The notes under the pieces were generated by a model, which worked only from the letters and a program-made list of their open reading frames with translations, was not told the origin of the DNA and ran no database searches. A stretch of 64,000 bases of DNA, from positions 62,001-126,000 of the forward strand of contig WIXG01000224.1 of assembly GCA_009869945.1 (NCBI GenBank), given 5' to 3'. The translations under genes were made by a program, and so were the position numbers. This document shows, piece after piece, positions 49,701 to 62,814 of this stretch. Positions within the stretch are counted from its first letter, which is position 1; each line of letters opens with the position of its first letter. Origin of the DNA: Mesaphorura yosii. Lineage: Eukaryota > Arthropoda > Collembola > Poduromorpha > Tullbergiidae.

Positions 49701-52700
49701 CGGCGGTGCGACCCAGACCAAGATTGTACCAAAATCTGCAGGATAAAAGCGTTCACGAAGTCCGTGTCCGCTCCACAGCACGACTCTTCGCTTTCTTTGG
49801 CAGCTTGGGATATAAAAAAGTTTTTAATTTGGTTTTTATTTCATTTTACAACTCGAAATGAAAAACTCATCACATTACTCACACATTTCACGGCTCGACT
49901 CGACTGCAATAAAGCACGGCGCGGCAAACTTCTTAGAGCCGGAATCGAACTAGCGTATGTCGCATGTATGCTGGCCTTTCTACTGAAGTGAATGAAGATC
50001 TTACTCGAGCCCTAATCTCCCGCTTTGCGAAAACACAAAGTTTGCGAGAAAAAATAGGCCGCTTGACTTGCGAAATTAAAGCAAAGCAGGGTGAAAGTGA
50101 AAGCGAGCGCGGTGAAAGTTTGCAACAAATCCATGCATAATGGAAAGTGAAAACAGAGCTCGCCGCCCTCACTCGCACTGCATGGACTCACGTAAATGTT
50201 GAGAGCGAGTCAACATGCAAACACTCGAATTCGAGATGCATGCACGACGAAAGCACGACACATATACAGCAATAAAATCCTGCCTGCGACTTGAATCTGA
50301 CTTTTGTTTACGCCTTTGCCTAATTACATTTGTATGCATGCATACTCGACATGGGTTCGTGGACATATGCAATGTGCAAGGCATTGCGTGGCATGTAGGC
50401 ATGAGGGCATGTGCCGTGCAAGTGTCTGGCCTGGACATGAAACCGTACCGCGCCGAAAGACCATTCAAGGCATTCATGCACATTACTCATGCGATGCGAC
50501 GCGATGTGATGCAATGTCTTAGAAGGAATCGAGTTGACAAATACGAAAAAACGCGTGTACGGGTGCACATGTGTTCTGAGGGCGAGCCACTTTCCACGAC
50601 ATGCCATGCCAAGCCGTTCGCCTGCCTTTTTCTTATATAAATTTATGAGGGTAAATATTTGTGCTTGCTAAAACTGAAAGAAGGCAGACACGCGGCAAGA
50701 AAAAGTTCAATGCTTTCACAAACAGGATAAACTTGGCGCTCGCTTGGTACGGCACGCCAAGAAAAAACATTTCTTTTTAATTTGAGCATGTCTTTAACAT
50801 AACACCAATGGCAAGTGACAAGTTTTCTTTCCAGTTCTTGCTCTATCAAAATCAGTCATTGTTCATTAATATTTGCTCGGCGCGATCAAACGTTAGCTGA
50901 GCTGAGCCGTGCGGGTTGCGAAATGCGAAACCAGTCGAGAACGTTTTCGCGTTCCAGGGTCGTTAATCCTTCCAGGAACGAGGAAAGAATAAGACATTGC
51001 CACATCGCATTGTGGCTTATATTTCATTCTGAAATTGGACGCCAATCCTACGACTGTAGCCTAATCCTTCGCCTACGTGCATTTATTCCGTATCGGGTCG
51101 ATGCGCCGTGTTCATGGAACATGAGACAGAAGTTCCAGGGAAATGACAACGGCACACGCCAATGCCAGGCCCAAGTCATAAGAGCACGTACGCAAACAGA
51201 CATCAACACACCCCGACAGCAGTCGCGAGTGACATTCCAATGCAATGGAAGGAAGGAATGCAGTATTGTTTTGTTGTGTAATTGTGTCTATTAAACCCCT
51301 TCCGTTTTCTTATCCATGACAGGCACGCGCACATTGTCCAGAGTTCATTCATCCAGTAATGGTCGTATCATTTTCCATTTCCGTTTGAGCACAATTCTAC
51401 TATTTCTGGGTCGTGCCTTGTCTCTTGTCCGCGGTTTACTTTACGGATTTAATCTAAAATTATTATGAAAAGGAAATGATGATGGACAAAAAAGCCGGAA
51501 AGTAAACAGAAAGTCGTACGAGGGCCAAAGTTTGTTTACATCCCGTATGATTGCGATACATACACAAAATTGCTGCCCACTTGCCATTATCGTTCATGTT
51601 GCCCATCGTATCCGTTGTGTTTGATATCAAACTGACTTTTGCAAATCTGCCGTCAGTCAGCCAGGATGCAGTTTGACTCGGATCAGAATAATCTCATGCG
51701 TATAATTACGTTGGTTGTCATAATTGGGTCACTGCTACCTCGAAAATTCAGATACGCTCATTTGTCAATTTTCTCTGCCATTCCACCTGAACTCAAAGTA
51801 CGTCAGCTTAGAGTTCGTTCGTAATTAGGGCACTCATCACCGTAGTCCTTTCCTCACGAATTCATTTGGAGCTTAATCTTCTAGCAAACTTAGTCTCTTT
51901 CGTCGTGAGTTTGAGGCCAAGCCCAACTGATGACAGTTGGAGTGAGTAGTAGAAGTAAGAATAATCCGAAATGCAAACACGAGTCTGCACCACAAACCAC
52001 GCGTTGCTGCACATTGTCATCATACATTAAACCGTGTGTAGTGCAAATTTAGGCTTCTTGCTTCATGGCAGCCTTCTGGAATTGATTTTGGAACAAAGTC
52101 AGCGTCTAATTCTTATCTCCATGCATACGCGGACGCGTGCTCTGATAATGGCAAGTGCGTACTCGAGAATGAAGGTTCAATTCTTTCTCAGGAAGGAAAG
52201 ACTCTTCGTCTTTTAAGATGATTCCGCGAAAATGGTGACAGCTCGGCTGCCTAAAGCTGAGAGAATAGCAATGGCTCCATGCCCGCCTGTTTCATTATGA
52301 TAATGAGCCAAACAGGTTTACGACCAACATTGTGGTTTTTGGCACTTGTCTTCACTGGGCTTGGCTAAACAGCCATTTGTATAAACATGCTAATGCAGTA
52401 GTAGCTTGGTGGTTTTCGAAGCTCGTATGCGTACAAACACAATTGTATCTTTATAATTGGATTAATCCTTCAAACTCCAAGTGCTCAGACTCCAGTGAGA
52501 ACACTCGAGTTTGTAAACATTTGCATTAGTCTGTCATAATGAAGGTAATTACAAGACACTGCGGCGAAATGGAGTCAGGAATCCTGGACTTAAATCTTCT
52601 TCTGAATTACTTGGAATGGGAGACATTCATTTAGTTAATACGATCATGTCCACGCATTAGAACATTAGCCGCATCAAAAATTACGAAATTATGCGCACAT

Positions 52701-54779
52701 TCAGTTATTAAAAATTACGACTCCTTAATTAAGAAAGTTTATTCGGTTTCTTCATCAGACCACGCCAAGCATGCCCATAAAAGGCTAATGTGATTACAAC
52801 ATTAGCCCAGTAAACCGTAAACGGAAGAAGTACGCAGTAAAAATTAAATGCTCGCTCATAAAAGTAGGTCTTCAGCGTACAATTAATTACATGATTACAT
52901 AACTAAACTTGGGTACGGACGACATATGACACCACGACACCAGAACTCCAGAACGAGAAAGCCGTGCACAGCTGAATAATTGCTTGATTTTCTTGCGAAC
53001 GAGGTCGGAATTTACGAGCTCGAATTCCACACCCACGAAGACAAATTCTTGCACGAGCGTAGTACGGATTTCTTGCACTCACAAGTTTCCCACTGCCACT
53101 CGAATAAAAGGAATTTGCAACTACTCATGCTTTCCATCACCTCTAATTTCCAATTCCATTTTGTATTTATATCTTCGAAATCAAAGTGTAATTCTAGAAC
53201 AATGCTGTATCTTCTCCTTAAGCCCACGTCTTAAGTGTGTGTGTAGTATTTTGATCTAATTTCACGTCAGCACTGCTGTGTGTTCATGTCTGCTCCTGTA
53301 AGAAGAATTAAGAAGATGGTCTGGTATTTGAAGTGATGAAATTCTTTTTACTTTCTCTCAGGCCCGCTCAGCAGCGATGTCATGCCATGTGCTTGCGCTT
53401 GAGCTCTTCTCTGCAAAAGTTTTCCCAAAACGACACCTTGAGGATTAGAGAAAATGTGTCGTTTAAGAAAAGTTTCGCCTACACTTTTCTTAGTGTCATC
53501 TCCCACACTTACTGCCTCTGGAATTCTGCAATGCACCATGCGAAGTTCGGCAAACTTTTTCTCTGGCTCGAGATTCTGTCCTGTAGCGTAGCCGTCGTGG
53601 CGTGAACCGAGAGCGTAGTCTTATTATTGAAAAGAAATGGCAATGGCAATCACATCACAGGCCGAGATACAGGCCGTGGCAGTACTTTATTTGTAAAGTA
53701 TGTACTTACAAAACAAATGACATACTTTTTCGAGAAATGAGTATCACAATTTCCATCCAACTTCAACTAAAACTCCTACACCACCGACACTTTTCCCTTC
53801 AGCGCACTTCGGTGAAGCCTTTCTGCCTTCGCCTTTGATATTCCATACTTCAACTTGAATCAAAGCGTGACTCTGGCTCGGGGTTAGAATTGAGTAGTTT
53901 GAGTTTGAAGACTTCCTGGAATAAAGCTCAGCAACGTATTTGCACAATAAGTGGAATGGGAACAGGAAATGGGAAAACAAGTTTTCAATCAGGCAATCAT
54001 GTCGTGATACAATGCAATGCAATGAAATCGATCCTGGCCTCTGATCGCAGACTAAATACAAATGTCTTTGATTTATTGGGTTGCATTGCTGGATTGCACT
54101 GCGGGCAAGGCATGCAACAGAGCAGCAGTAACAATATTTATTGGCGCTCTGCAGGAGGTAGGACACTGGAGAGACCACTGACTGGCGACCGGAAGCGTAG
54201 CCAGGCACGGCGTACAAAGCGTAGATTGGCCGGGCAGTTGCGATTGTCGTGATGCCCTCACGTGTAGTCAGCCGTCGAGCCGAGTCGAACTGCATCATAA
54301 TTTGATGTCAAAGTTGCTGCATGTGGTGACCCCGTGCAGCGCGGTACATCCATCCAGTGATGCAATTTTGAACTCGACTTGAATAAATATACGAAAATGC
54401 GAACGAATGGTACAAGGACACAAAGGCCTTGGCAGTGTCACATTGGAAAGGTGACAAGTACAAATTAGCGTGCGAGAATGATGGTGGTGGTGCGGCGGTG
54501 AGAAAGTTCGATTCCACCCTTGATTCTCAAAACTCAAATTCTCTAAACCAAGTTTATTTTTCTTAGGTTATTCTCTAAATCAATACCATGAAAAGGTCAG
54601 AAATTATGAGATTATAAACACTTTTCAATTCTTATGGCAAAGCATTCCGCAAGCCTAACCTAAATTAACCAGCATCGTGACTTTTGACCTCAAAACCTGA
54701 ATCAGAGGCGTTACCGAAAGTTCGCATGTGGGCACATGATAAAAGTGACAATATCATGCTTCGTGGTTCTAGCTAAATA
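34740..54779. other. 20-kb intron-like, gene-poor stretch
   Basis: No recognisable family exon was found. Open frames up to about 185 codons occur on both strands, often overlapping, and look like the random background of this low-stop sequence. Exceptions worth testing are the splice-supported minus-strand candidate at 43120-44540 and short signal-peptide-like frames at 37049-37222 and 47629-47874. A cluster of GCATG words lies at about 50190-50412. Confidence 0.4.
43120..44540 (-). CDS. Candidate two-exon end of an unrecognised gene
   Basis: An exon at 44540-44442 (33 codons, flanked by an acceptor ending GTGTTAG and the donor AAG/GTGAGT) and an exon at 43293-43120 (57 codons and TGA, preceded by a long pyrimidine tract ending TTTCAACAG) are both phase 0 and can join. 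The product would end with a soluble segment (HFPVHDIIVEKAS... SQPPESSLKA). No start exon was found upstream and no family is recognised. Splice sites are good, but the stretches are short enough to arise by chance. Confidence 0.22.
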
Positions 54780-54785
54780 TTTATT
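54780..54785 (-). terminator. Polyadenylation signal of acetyltransferase copy A
   Basis: TTTATT on the plus strand reads AATAAA on the minus strand, 30 bases past the stop of copy A. Confidence 0.5.
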
Positions 54786-54814
54786 CCTCGACGTGGTCAA
54801 GGCGTGCACCGTAA

Positions 54815-55572
54815 TTACAGCAATTTGGCCATTCCAACAGAAACCATTTCTGGTGTCGCCGTCGGGAAAACTCTTTCTCCTTTCTCATCCACGTGATCTT
54901 TGAAATACATTCTTCCAGTTTCTTCGAATCCAAGGTTGGCCACTGCCTTTCTCGTGTAAGGACTTGTAAACATACTTTGACAGAGTGGGTAGCCCCGCTC
55001 CTTCAGCAAGCCCAGACTTCGTTTGTACATTTCGGAGGCGAGACCTTGTCCACGAAATTCTGGGTCAACTGATTGAATGAGGAAGTTGGCAAAATATTCG
55101 ATCTCGTACTTTTCGAAAACGTTGCATTTTGCCTTTAGAGCGTTGACGAATCCAAGTACCTTAGTCATTTTTTCGGATAGACCCGTAGAATCTTCCTTTT
55201 TGTCGACCTTCGAAGCTTTGTAGGTAATCCGAACTCCGGCCACCTGAATTTAGAACTGGGTATGAATTCTTATTCAGTGTTCACGCAATTGGATTAATGA
55301 GTTAATTACTTGAGTATTGAGCTAACCTTCCCCGTCGTCTTATCCTCTGCGTAGAAGCTGATGTCATCATCTTGATTCAGGCACTTTTTAACGAAAGCGT
55401 CAAACGCTTTAAACTCCGTCTCCCCAAACTCTAGAAGTTTACAACCGAGCTCATCTTTGTAGAATGTTTTGTGAAGGTGTTCCAATATTTTCGGATGATC
55501 GTCGGGAGTGATTTGTTTGAAAACAAACTCTTTCCATGTGCCTTCCATATACTGGTCTAATTGACGCCCCAT
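54815..55572 (-). CDS. GNAT-family arylalkylamine N-acetyltransferase-like protein, copy A
   Basis: Exons 55572-55327 and 55243-54815 encode 224 residues. The family transfers acetyl from acetyl-CoA to amines such as dopamine, octopamine or serotonin and in arthropods serves amine inactivation and cuticle sclerotisation. Seen: an N-terminal FVFKQITPDDHPKILEHL block, YAEDKTTGK before the intron, and acetyl-CoA motif A (DPEFRGQGLA, about residues 142-151), followed by GFEETGRMYFKDHVD. Both copies have the intron after the same GK pair and second exons of equal length. A 5' UTR intron is likely (donor GTAAGT at 55928, acceptor TTAACAG at 55589). The start at 55572 is the first ATG after that acceptor. 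The substrate is unknown. Confidence 0.85.
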
Positions 55573-56106
55573 TTTTCTACTGAATGACCTGTTAACAAGT
55601 AAGCGTCTTGGGAAGCACAATAAACTAACTTGACACTTCGGCAGTTGAAATTAGAATGAACCAATTTATATTAAGGAAGAGATGGTCTTATTCATGTGCA
55701 CGATCCCACATTTAAATACAAGAAAATCAATTCAGCAGCGCAACACCACTAAAACCTCCACTCTGTCCAGTCAAAGAGCATTTGGCCAGGTTTGTATGAT
55801 TCAAGGACTTACGTAACGGGTGTATTATACAACCTTTATCATTATCACCTTCACAAACCGGTGAATCACGCAGATTCACTAACGAACGACGAAATAACGT
55901 TTAGTGAACATGTGCTCACTAAACTTACCTCACGATCGTAGCACGTCCCCCAATCCATCTTCTAGATAAAAATTGGTGAAACCAACTAAATTACAGTAAT
56001 AATTAGCCGCAGCATTATTGATACAGCCAGTACCGCGCGACATTCGCGAATTACTGAGCGTCATGTTACGATCAAGATGACACGTTAACAAATCGTTTAG
56101 CTTATT

Positions 56107-56116
56107 TTTATTTATT
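56107..56116 (-). terminator. Overlapping polyadenylation signals of acetyltransferase copy B
   Basis: TTTATTTATT on the plus strand gives two overlapping AATAAA words on the minus strand, 23-32 bases past the copy B stop. Confidence 0.55.
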
Positions 56117-56138
56117 GCAAAGTAACTTATAATACTAT

Positions 56139-56872
56139 TCAAATTAACTTGTAAGCCATCAGAGCAAAGTGCATATCAGGTTCGGCGTGAGGGAAAAACG
56201 CGTCGCCTTTCTCATTCTTCATATCTAGCATGTACATTTTGTCCAGCTCCTCAAATCCAAGGTTCCTCACTGCCCTTCTTGTGTACGGACTCGAGAAGAC
56301 GCTCTTGCAGACTGGATAGCCTTTTGCCTTGAGCAAAGCCAGACTTCGTCGGTACATTTCAGTTGCCAGACCCTTTTGCCGAAATTCCGGATCCACCGAT
56401 GCTACCCAGAAATCCCCGTAATGGTCCACTCCAAATCTTTCAAACAAGTTGCAGCGTTCATTTAGAAGCTGCACGAACTTTAGAACGACCTGTATTTTGG
56501 GTGTCCATTCAATGTCTGGTTCCTCTTCTCCTTTGACACATCTGGATGTTACTCGAACAGCCGCAACCTGCCCAAATACAAGTGGCCCACGATGTAGATT
56601 GCCAGTGTCAAGCATTGTTGAAGTCGCACTAAGCTTACCTTGCCACTGGCTTTGTCCTCTGCATAGAAACTGAGGTCGTAATTGCCGTTCAACTGTAGCA
56701 GAACGAATGTGTCCAAATCATTATACTCCGGCTCTCCAAGCTTGGACAACTTGCAAATGATTTCGTCCCGATAAAAGGTTTTTCGCAAGTGTGCCAATAT
56801 TTTTGGGTAGTCATCTGGAGTGATTCGTTTAAATTCAAACTGATTCCAGTGCCCAAGCACGTGCTCCTCCAT
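56139..56872 (-). CDS. GNAT-family arylalkylamine N-acetyltransferase-like protein, copy B
   Basis: Exons 56872-56639 and 56567-56139 encode 220 residues, a normal length for insect-type aaNATs. Landmarks: FEFKRITPDDYPKILAHL, YAEDKASGK at the exon junction, acetyl-CoA motif A DPEFRQKGLA (about 137-146), and SPYTRRAVRNLGFEE. It is a tandem paralog of copy A, the same strand and gene structure, with about 570 bases between coding regions that hold the copy A 5' UTR exon. Protein divergence is substantial, so the duplication is not recent. A cytosolic amine acetyltransferase role is expected; the amine cannot be predicted. Confidence 0.86.
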
Positions 56873-58145
56873 TTTGCTGAACTGAACTTTAATTTACGGG
56901 ATTCTGAGGCAGTATATTCAGTTGTGTCCACGAGCAGCACGAATTTTGGAGTGCAAACAAGTACAGCGTCGTGGCAGACAATTGCTAGACAACAAAATCG
57001 ACACGGTCATAATATTCAACTTCATATTAAAAAGTCACAAATATGAGACAATCTTTACAATGCTTGGTGACCTTCAGTATTAATGATTTGTCTGCTTTGA
57101 CTGCAAGATTGCTTGTACTTGTACGCAATGGATCTCACAACCTAGAGTAGAACGTACTAGTAATTGTGTCTTGTGTGTGGATTGAATCCCGAACCCAAAT
57201 CCATGCTGCTTGTGCCATATACACTAAGTAAAGCAAAGGTTGCATATCTGATGTCACTTGTGTATGTACACGTGTCCGGACCGATTGTTCCTAGAAACGA
57301 GCCTGTTAGCAACCTGACCTCTTGCTTGAATATTAAAATTAATTTTTTTATCCCAACAAGTCTCGCCTCATCGAATCGCATTGGCTTGCTGAGCTTGAGC
57401 TTCTCATGTCGGAGCTTGTGCTCGTCGTCAAATGTGAATGTGGAATACAAAGACAACATGTCCTTTGATTCCTCTTATGGCTCCTTTATTGGATTATTTT
57501 AGCATTTTGTCGTCAAAATAGTAATTAAATTTTTCTAGGGCGAGAAGCATAAACAAATGCAATGCGAAATGAAATGAAAGAGACGTTCTGCCTGCCGCTT
57601 CTGCTTTCTGTTCCCTTTTGCTCTGCAACTTCTTGTGTTCTGCATTGCAGTTCTAGTGCCACTCGGGCCACCCATTATAATAATTCATTTCTTGCTTTTG
57701 TTCCATATCGTGTACAAGTTTACGAATTAGTAAAGCATACACTCATGGAGAAAAATTGTCTCATTTCCTCCACCGCGCCACGCGGAATTGTCATAATAAA
57801 TATAATATATCTGTGTCATGTTTTTATTTATACCCGCTCGGAAAACACGAGACAATGCAGCCTGTGCCTGGATTGCTGGGCAAAAGAATCGGGCACAGAT
57901 TAGAGAGGAAACAAGGATTTTTAGATTACATATTGTACACTTTAATTTATTAACTTCTGGTCTCTTCTGCCGTTTGCTCTTCTTGCAAATATTTGTGTGC
58001 TTGTGTCCCATTAAAATTGCAGTTGGACCGAGTTTGCAACGGTTGGATGACCACGAGATTTATTTGCAAAAATCTGCATTCTATACTACGAATGTTATGC
58101 CATTGCATAATGCATGTGTAATGTAATTTATGGCGTCATTTGTAC

Positions 58146-58380
58146 TCACGAATTTGACAAGGATTTTAATGGTTCCTTTTGTGAAACGCGGACACAGATT
58201 CTGAACCTCCCATACGTAAGGTAATTTAGACGACCGGAAGTTGTACGGCACGACAAAAGATGCGACTTCAAATCGATGGTCTCCTTGACTCGGGTTTGGA
58301 ATCCAATTTTTGTACGCCTTGTTTCCTTTGTCATCTATATTTCTTTCATATAGATTTCTTATCTTCCCCGGTCGGAACAT
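58146..58380 (-). CDS. Candidate exon of an unrecognised protein
   Basis: About 78 codons from ATG at 58380, preceded in frame by a stop, run to AAATTC followed by GTGAGT, a strong donor. The peptide (starting MFRPGKIRNLYERN, containing HRFEVASFVVPYNF and KGTIKILVKF) has the balanced composition of a real soluble protein, and the plus strand is not open here. No partner exon was found nearby and no family is recognised. Confidence 0.28.
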
Positions 58381-61300
58381 AATTCATATTTGAAACACGA
58401 TTCCCATACAGGACAATGTAGCGCATTTCTTCGTTGGGCCCTCTTTCTTTTTTTCTCAATGCCGTCGGTTGCAAGCAATAATCATCAGATTCACATCAAC
58501 ACATCGCACCGCGCATCGCTTCCTTGCCTTTCTTTTCTTCGCTTCCTTCCACGACGACTTCTTTTCTCCGAACCTGGCTACGCTTGTTCACAGTGAAAAT
58601 GAGAAGCATTCCCGCTTGGCGCGACCCATTGTGCAGACTTCATAAATTTGTCGTTGTCACATTATTGTATTTCTCGATAACAAAATCAGTCCCGGATTTG
58701 CCATTGCTCCATTAAGTTTTTGAAGATGTGTACACTATCCGTGGAAAGACAAGTTCATGGAAAAGGCCACCTAGTCCAATGTTAACATGTTAACTCATTT
58801 CTCCTGCATCGCTGCAAAGATTAGCGACCAGCCGACCGCGACGGCTGGCCGACCTTTCAATCTCGAGTTAATTAAACCTGCCTGCCGGCCGCGGCTTTTG
58901 GGATCTGGGCCACTAGTTAACTACGTTCCAACCCATGTTAATAGGATTCGTATGTTTAACATCGTTTGTAGTCAATCTCGTTTGTTCTATAATTAAGAAT
59001 TTTCATGACTTCATAAAATCCTGGAGAAATATATCCTTTCGTTGCTGTAATTACGAGGCTCTCATCCTCCTCGCCTCTTTTACTCCACTGCTCGGTGGTC
59101 TTCTTTTCTCTGCACAGTACTGAAGCGAAGCAGCGAGGAGAATTTTTACTTTCAAGGTACAGACGATGATGACATGAAAAGGCTCTTTGTGTAATAACCC
59201 GCCAGTATCGTATCACATTTACTTGACAATGCAGGCGGCAACAGCAACTCATTAACTACAGCAGTCTATGCTTTTCTTACATTGCTCCAACATGACATGA
59301 CTCCAGGAACGAAATTTTAGACAGAGGAAATCATAAAAAGGAGAGTGAAATAAAATCCACTCTTGTTAGCAGTGAAACTCGTAAAAAGACACGCGAAACA
59401 CGAGAGCGGGTCCGGGCTCATTTTCTTCCAAATTTTGAATTAGTGCATATGTTCTTTCTGGTTGACATATTTCCTCCTTTGTACCAGTCTCCACGACTCT
59501 GCGTGTTGTTTCGTTCGTTGTGGATGGCTTGACACATTTTTATGCTTTCTGCCGTTGGCTGTAATTCATGATTACCGTGCAACGTTGTTTCTAGACTCAC
59601 AATGAAAGATATAAACATAAAACGAAGCGTGCTCGCACGCACTTCCATGCATGCAAACTTCAAAGTTTAATTTAGCAAATTCGGGACGGAGGTTTCACGT
59701 TTCATGTTACGTTCGCTCCTTCTCGTCTTGTGTGCGCGCTGTCACTGTGCTGTGCTTTGGAGTATAAACCGGAATCCGTCGCCCGCCTGCTCGTGGCACG
59801 GCCTCAGAATTTGTAAAGATTTGTCACTCATATGCACGCGTGTGCGTATGCAGGCGACTGAACCCGCGTGTCGTGTGCGTAAAACTTCACACAAAGTTTC
59901 CAACTAATTAATGCACACGACGCGATATGATTATAATTTTCGTGCGCCTGCTACGACCACGAGCTCATTCAACGAAGTATAAAAAGTTTGGAGATAATTC
60001 AGCGCAGGTTTCGAATCAATTCAACCTCGTTCTCGTCCAATTTTGCACCGAACCAGCGGTCCGGCGCCCGGGATACAGACTTGCATCTGTGTTGAACGCA
60101 ATCCTTTACACAGTCGTATATGCAGTGTTCAGGGTCTATTGTAAAAGGTTTCAAATGTCGAATTCGCGAAATTGGAAATGTTTTTGGCGTTTTGGGTTGT
60201 GAATGCAGTGCAGGCAGTTTTGCACTTATTTTGTATCTTCGGGTTCTCCGCTGCGGTGATGGCCCGTCGCAACCCGAAATTGGGTCAATCTAAAGTCTTT
60301 TCTCCTGTGTCGTGCTTCCTGTCATCTCAATCCCATTCTGTACACACAATGTACGCGCAGTGAAAGACCGACATGCCGAAGCGACGTGGTATGCCATGCC
60401 ATGCATGTGTTTAGAGTTTTTCTAGATTGAAGCTCATTCAACTTTCTCTTCTCACTCTCGTCCTCTTTTCCGCATTCTGTGTCATGTCTTGCTTGTACCC
60501 ACGGACCGAATACGTCGTACGGCCAAGCATGCATGCCTGGCAGTAGTAACCCATTCAAGTAGTTGCTGTTAGTAGTCCGATGGGAAACACTTTACGTCAA
60601 CCGTGATGATGCAGACGTAAAATATGAGTATGGTTTTGTATGCATCCACCACTACACTGCCCGTGCCCATCATGTCATTGTAATTCAGGCTCGTCCTGCC
60701 ATGCAATACCGCAGTGCCATGTGCTGGTGCTTGCTACGGCACAGCTCGCCGCTCGTACTGTCCTTCCATTTCACAAGGACAATCAAAATTCAACAATTTA
60801 ATGTCCAATTAGCTGAGACTCCATTCTGCAACGTCACAGTGCTGAGCTTGGCTGGCTGGATGAGCCTTGAGCAGCAGTCAGGCTGGGTTTGTCCTCGCCG
60901 TCTCGGTCGGTCTCTTGAGATTATTTAAAAATTAACTCTGAAAGCTTAGCCTGCCTTGCAACGTGCAAAAGCACAAAGCCAAACCAACGTGGCTTAAGCG
61001 TTAATGCGATTCGCTTTGACTTGACTCTTGGAACTCAAGTCTCATTCAAAGTCAAAGCAAAGCATCGCCCGATTGTAAGGTCGATGCACTATGCGTTGCA
61101 AAAAGTGGTGCTGGCCTTTGTTGCAAAATCGACAACAAAGGAGCGTTGGTAAATAGTTAATGAATAAATCCGGCTAGCAGCCGCAGGACAGGATGAGTGT
61201 TACAAATGACTCGTTTTGCACCTATAATTCGCCCATCGAGTGATTTGGCAATGCGAACAATGAATGGCAAATTAATCCAATAAAACGATTACCACATTCA

Positions 61301-62814
61301 GCAAAATTTCGCAACTTGAAGGCAATAAAAATCGCAGATAAGCAAATGCGACAATGTTCTAATTTAATTCAGGTGGTAAACGAATTTCGGAACAAAGGAA
61401 TGCAATTGTGAAATTGCGACGCAGCAATCTACGCATTCGCTGAAGCTCGGGAGATTCTGGCGCCTGGCTTGGGCCCGAGACTTCGCAACACTTTTATCTT
61501 TAATCTTTATGATGCGCTGTAATAGCTTTGTAAAAGCAATTTACAAGCCGTAGTGAAAATTAGGTTTTTATGAGCCCGTAAAATGGGTTAAGATTCTCTC
61601 AGCTTCTTGAGCCCCTTTCTATTTGCAAAGTCATGAGAAAGTCATTTTACTTACGCGAGCCAGGCCCGGTGATAAAAAGGGCTTTGGGATAGCATGCTAA
61701 GGCCACGCTGTGTGCGAGCAACGCATTTATCCGAGATACTAAAATTATGCCTCGGACCAACAGGCAGTCAGCAGCCTCGAATTTTGCACTGCAGGCGGCG
61801 ATTTTGTAGCCTACTTATTTCTGTCTCTCTTTATTTTCATTTTCCCGAACCCTCGCCAGTGCCAGACGACTCCTCTGTCACGCTTTCACAACCACTTTGT
61901 GCAATAAAGCAAAAATATTCAATAATAAAAGGGAATTTTCCCCTCGTCAGCAGATTTTCCATCTTTTCGCACTTACGCATGAACTGGCGCGCCTTGGCTT
62001 ATTACGTTCTAACTTGTACGTGTATTGTTATAAAGATAAGAGAGTGCGAACTCATTTTCACGTTCTCACATCGTCATCGTGTCACACGCAGCCGCACGTG
62101 GCGATTCACTTTGACCCAGGCTACAGATTTTCTACCAAGCCAAATTTTGCTGAATGCACTAGAAAATATTTTAAAGCTACTGATTTAAATAACCAAGTGC
62201 AAATATCTCGGGTTTTTGCACTGTTTTGTCAATTCCAAAATGACGCAATCGGGCTGGGAAAAAGGAGGAGAGTTAAATTCGACGCTGCAAAGGAGCTTTC
62301 CGTTGCAAAGTCAATGCAAAGAAGCAAGAAGCAAGAATTGTTCGCTCAAGCAAAGGAAGAATGGTCGGAGTGAATAATAATATTATGATTATGATGACGA
62401 TATAAGTTTAATCTAATGTGTGTTTCCTATGTAAAGTCCATGTCAAAAACCCACAGTCCCACTGGTCGCTTCGCTCGCTGATGTGCTTTGTCCCGTTGCT
62501 TTCTTTGTTCTGATTCCAGGAAAAGAAAGTGGGAATTCTTAATAAAAACTTAAATGGTAACGAGGAAACTTCTGCCTCTGCTGCAAAGTACAAAGAGATA
62601 GGAAAATGTTATGTGGGGGTTCCAAGACTACATTTTTTAACGCTTGACAAGATGGGGACGATAATACAATACAACCATAAACAAAGGAGGGAAGTTAACT
62701 CAAACACGAGCGTTGGCGTAGGTATCAGATTCTGGGAATCTGGGAAGTCGAGTTGGCTATTGAGTACTTCTACTTCACGAAGGAATTCTGGGGAAGTAAA
62801 TTGAATTGAGAAGC

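Noticed and set aside
50815-51294. 159-codon plus-strand open frame
   Set aside because: Not distinguishable from background; no hydrophobic segment, domain or splice sites.
52286-52316. Interrupted 13-bp hairpin (CCTGTTT...AAACAGG)
   Set aside because: A four-base bulge and short stem make it unremarkable; it is too short for a microRNA precursor.
53744-54298. 184-codon minus-strand open frame
   Set aside because: No domain, signal or splice support, and plus-strand frames overlap it. Frames of 140-184 codons occur repeatedly in this low-stop sequence.
57157-57502. Open frames on both strands of about 100-112 codons
   Set aside because: Neither strand shows convincing splice sites or a known motif; the strands exclude each other.
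61694-62373. Two overlapping plus-strand frames of about 160 codons
   Set aside because: They overlap in different frames and resemble no family.
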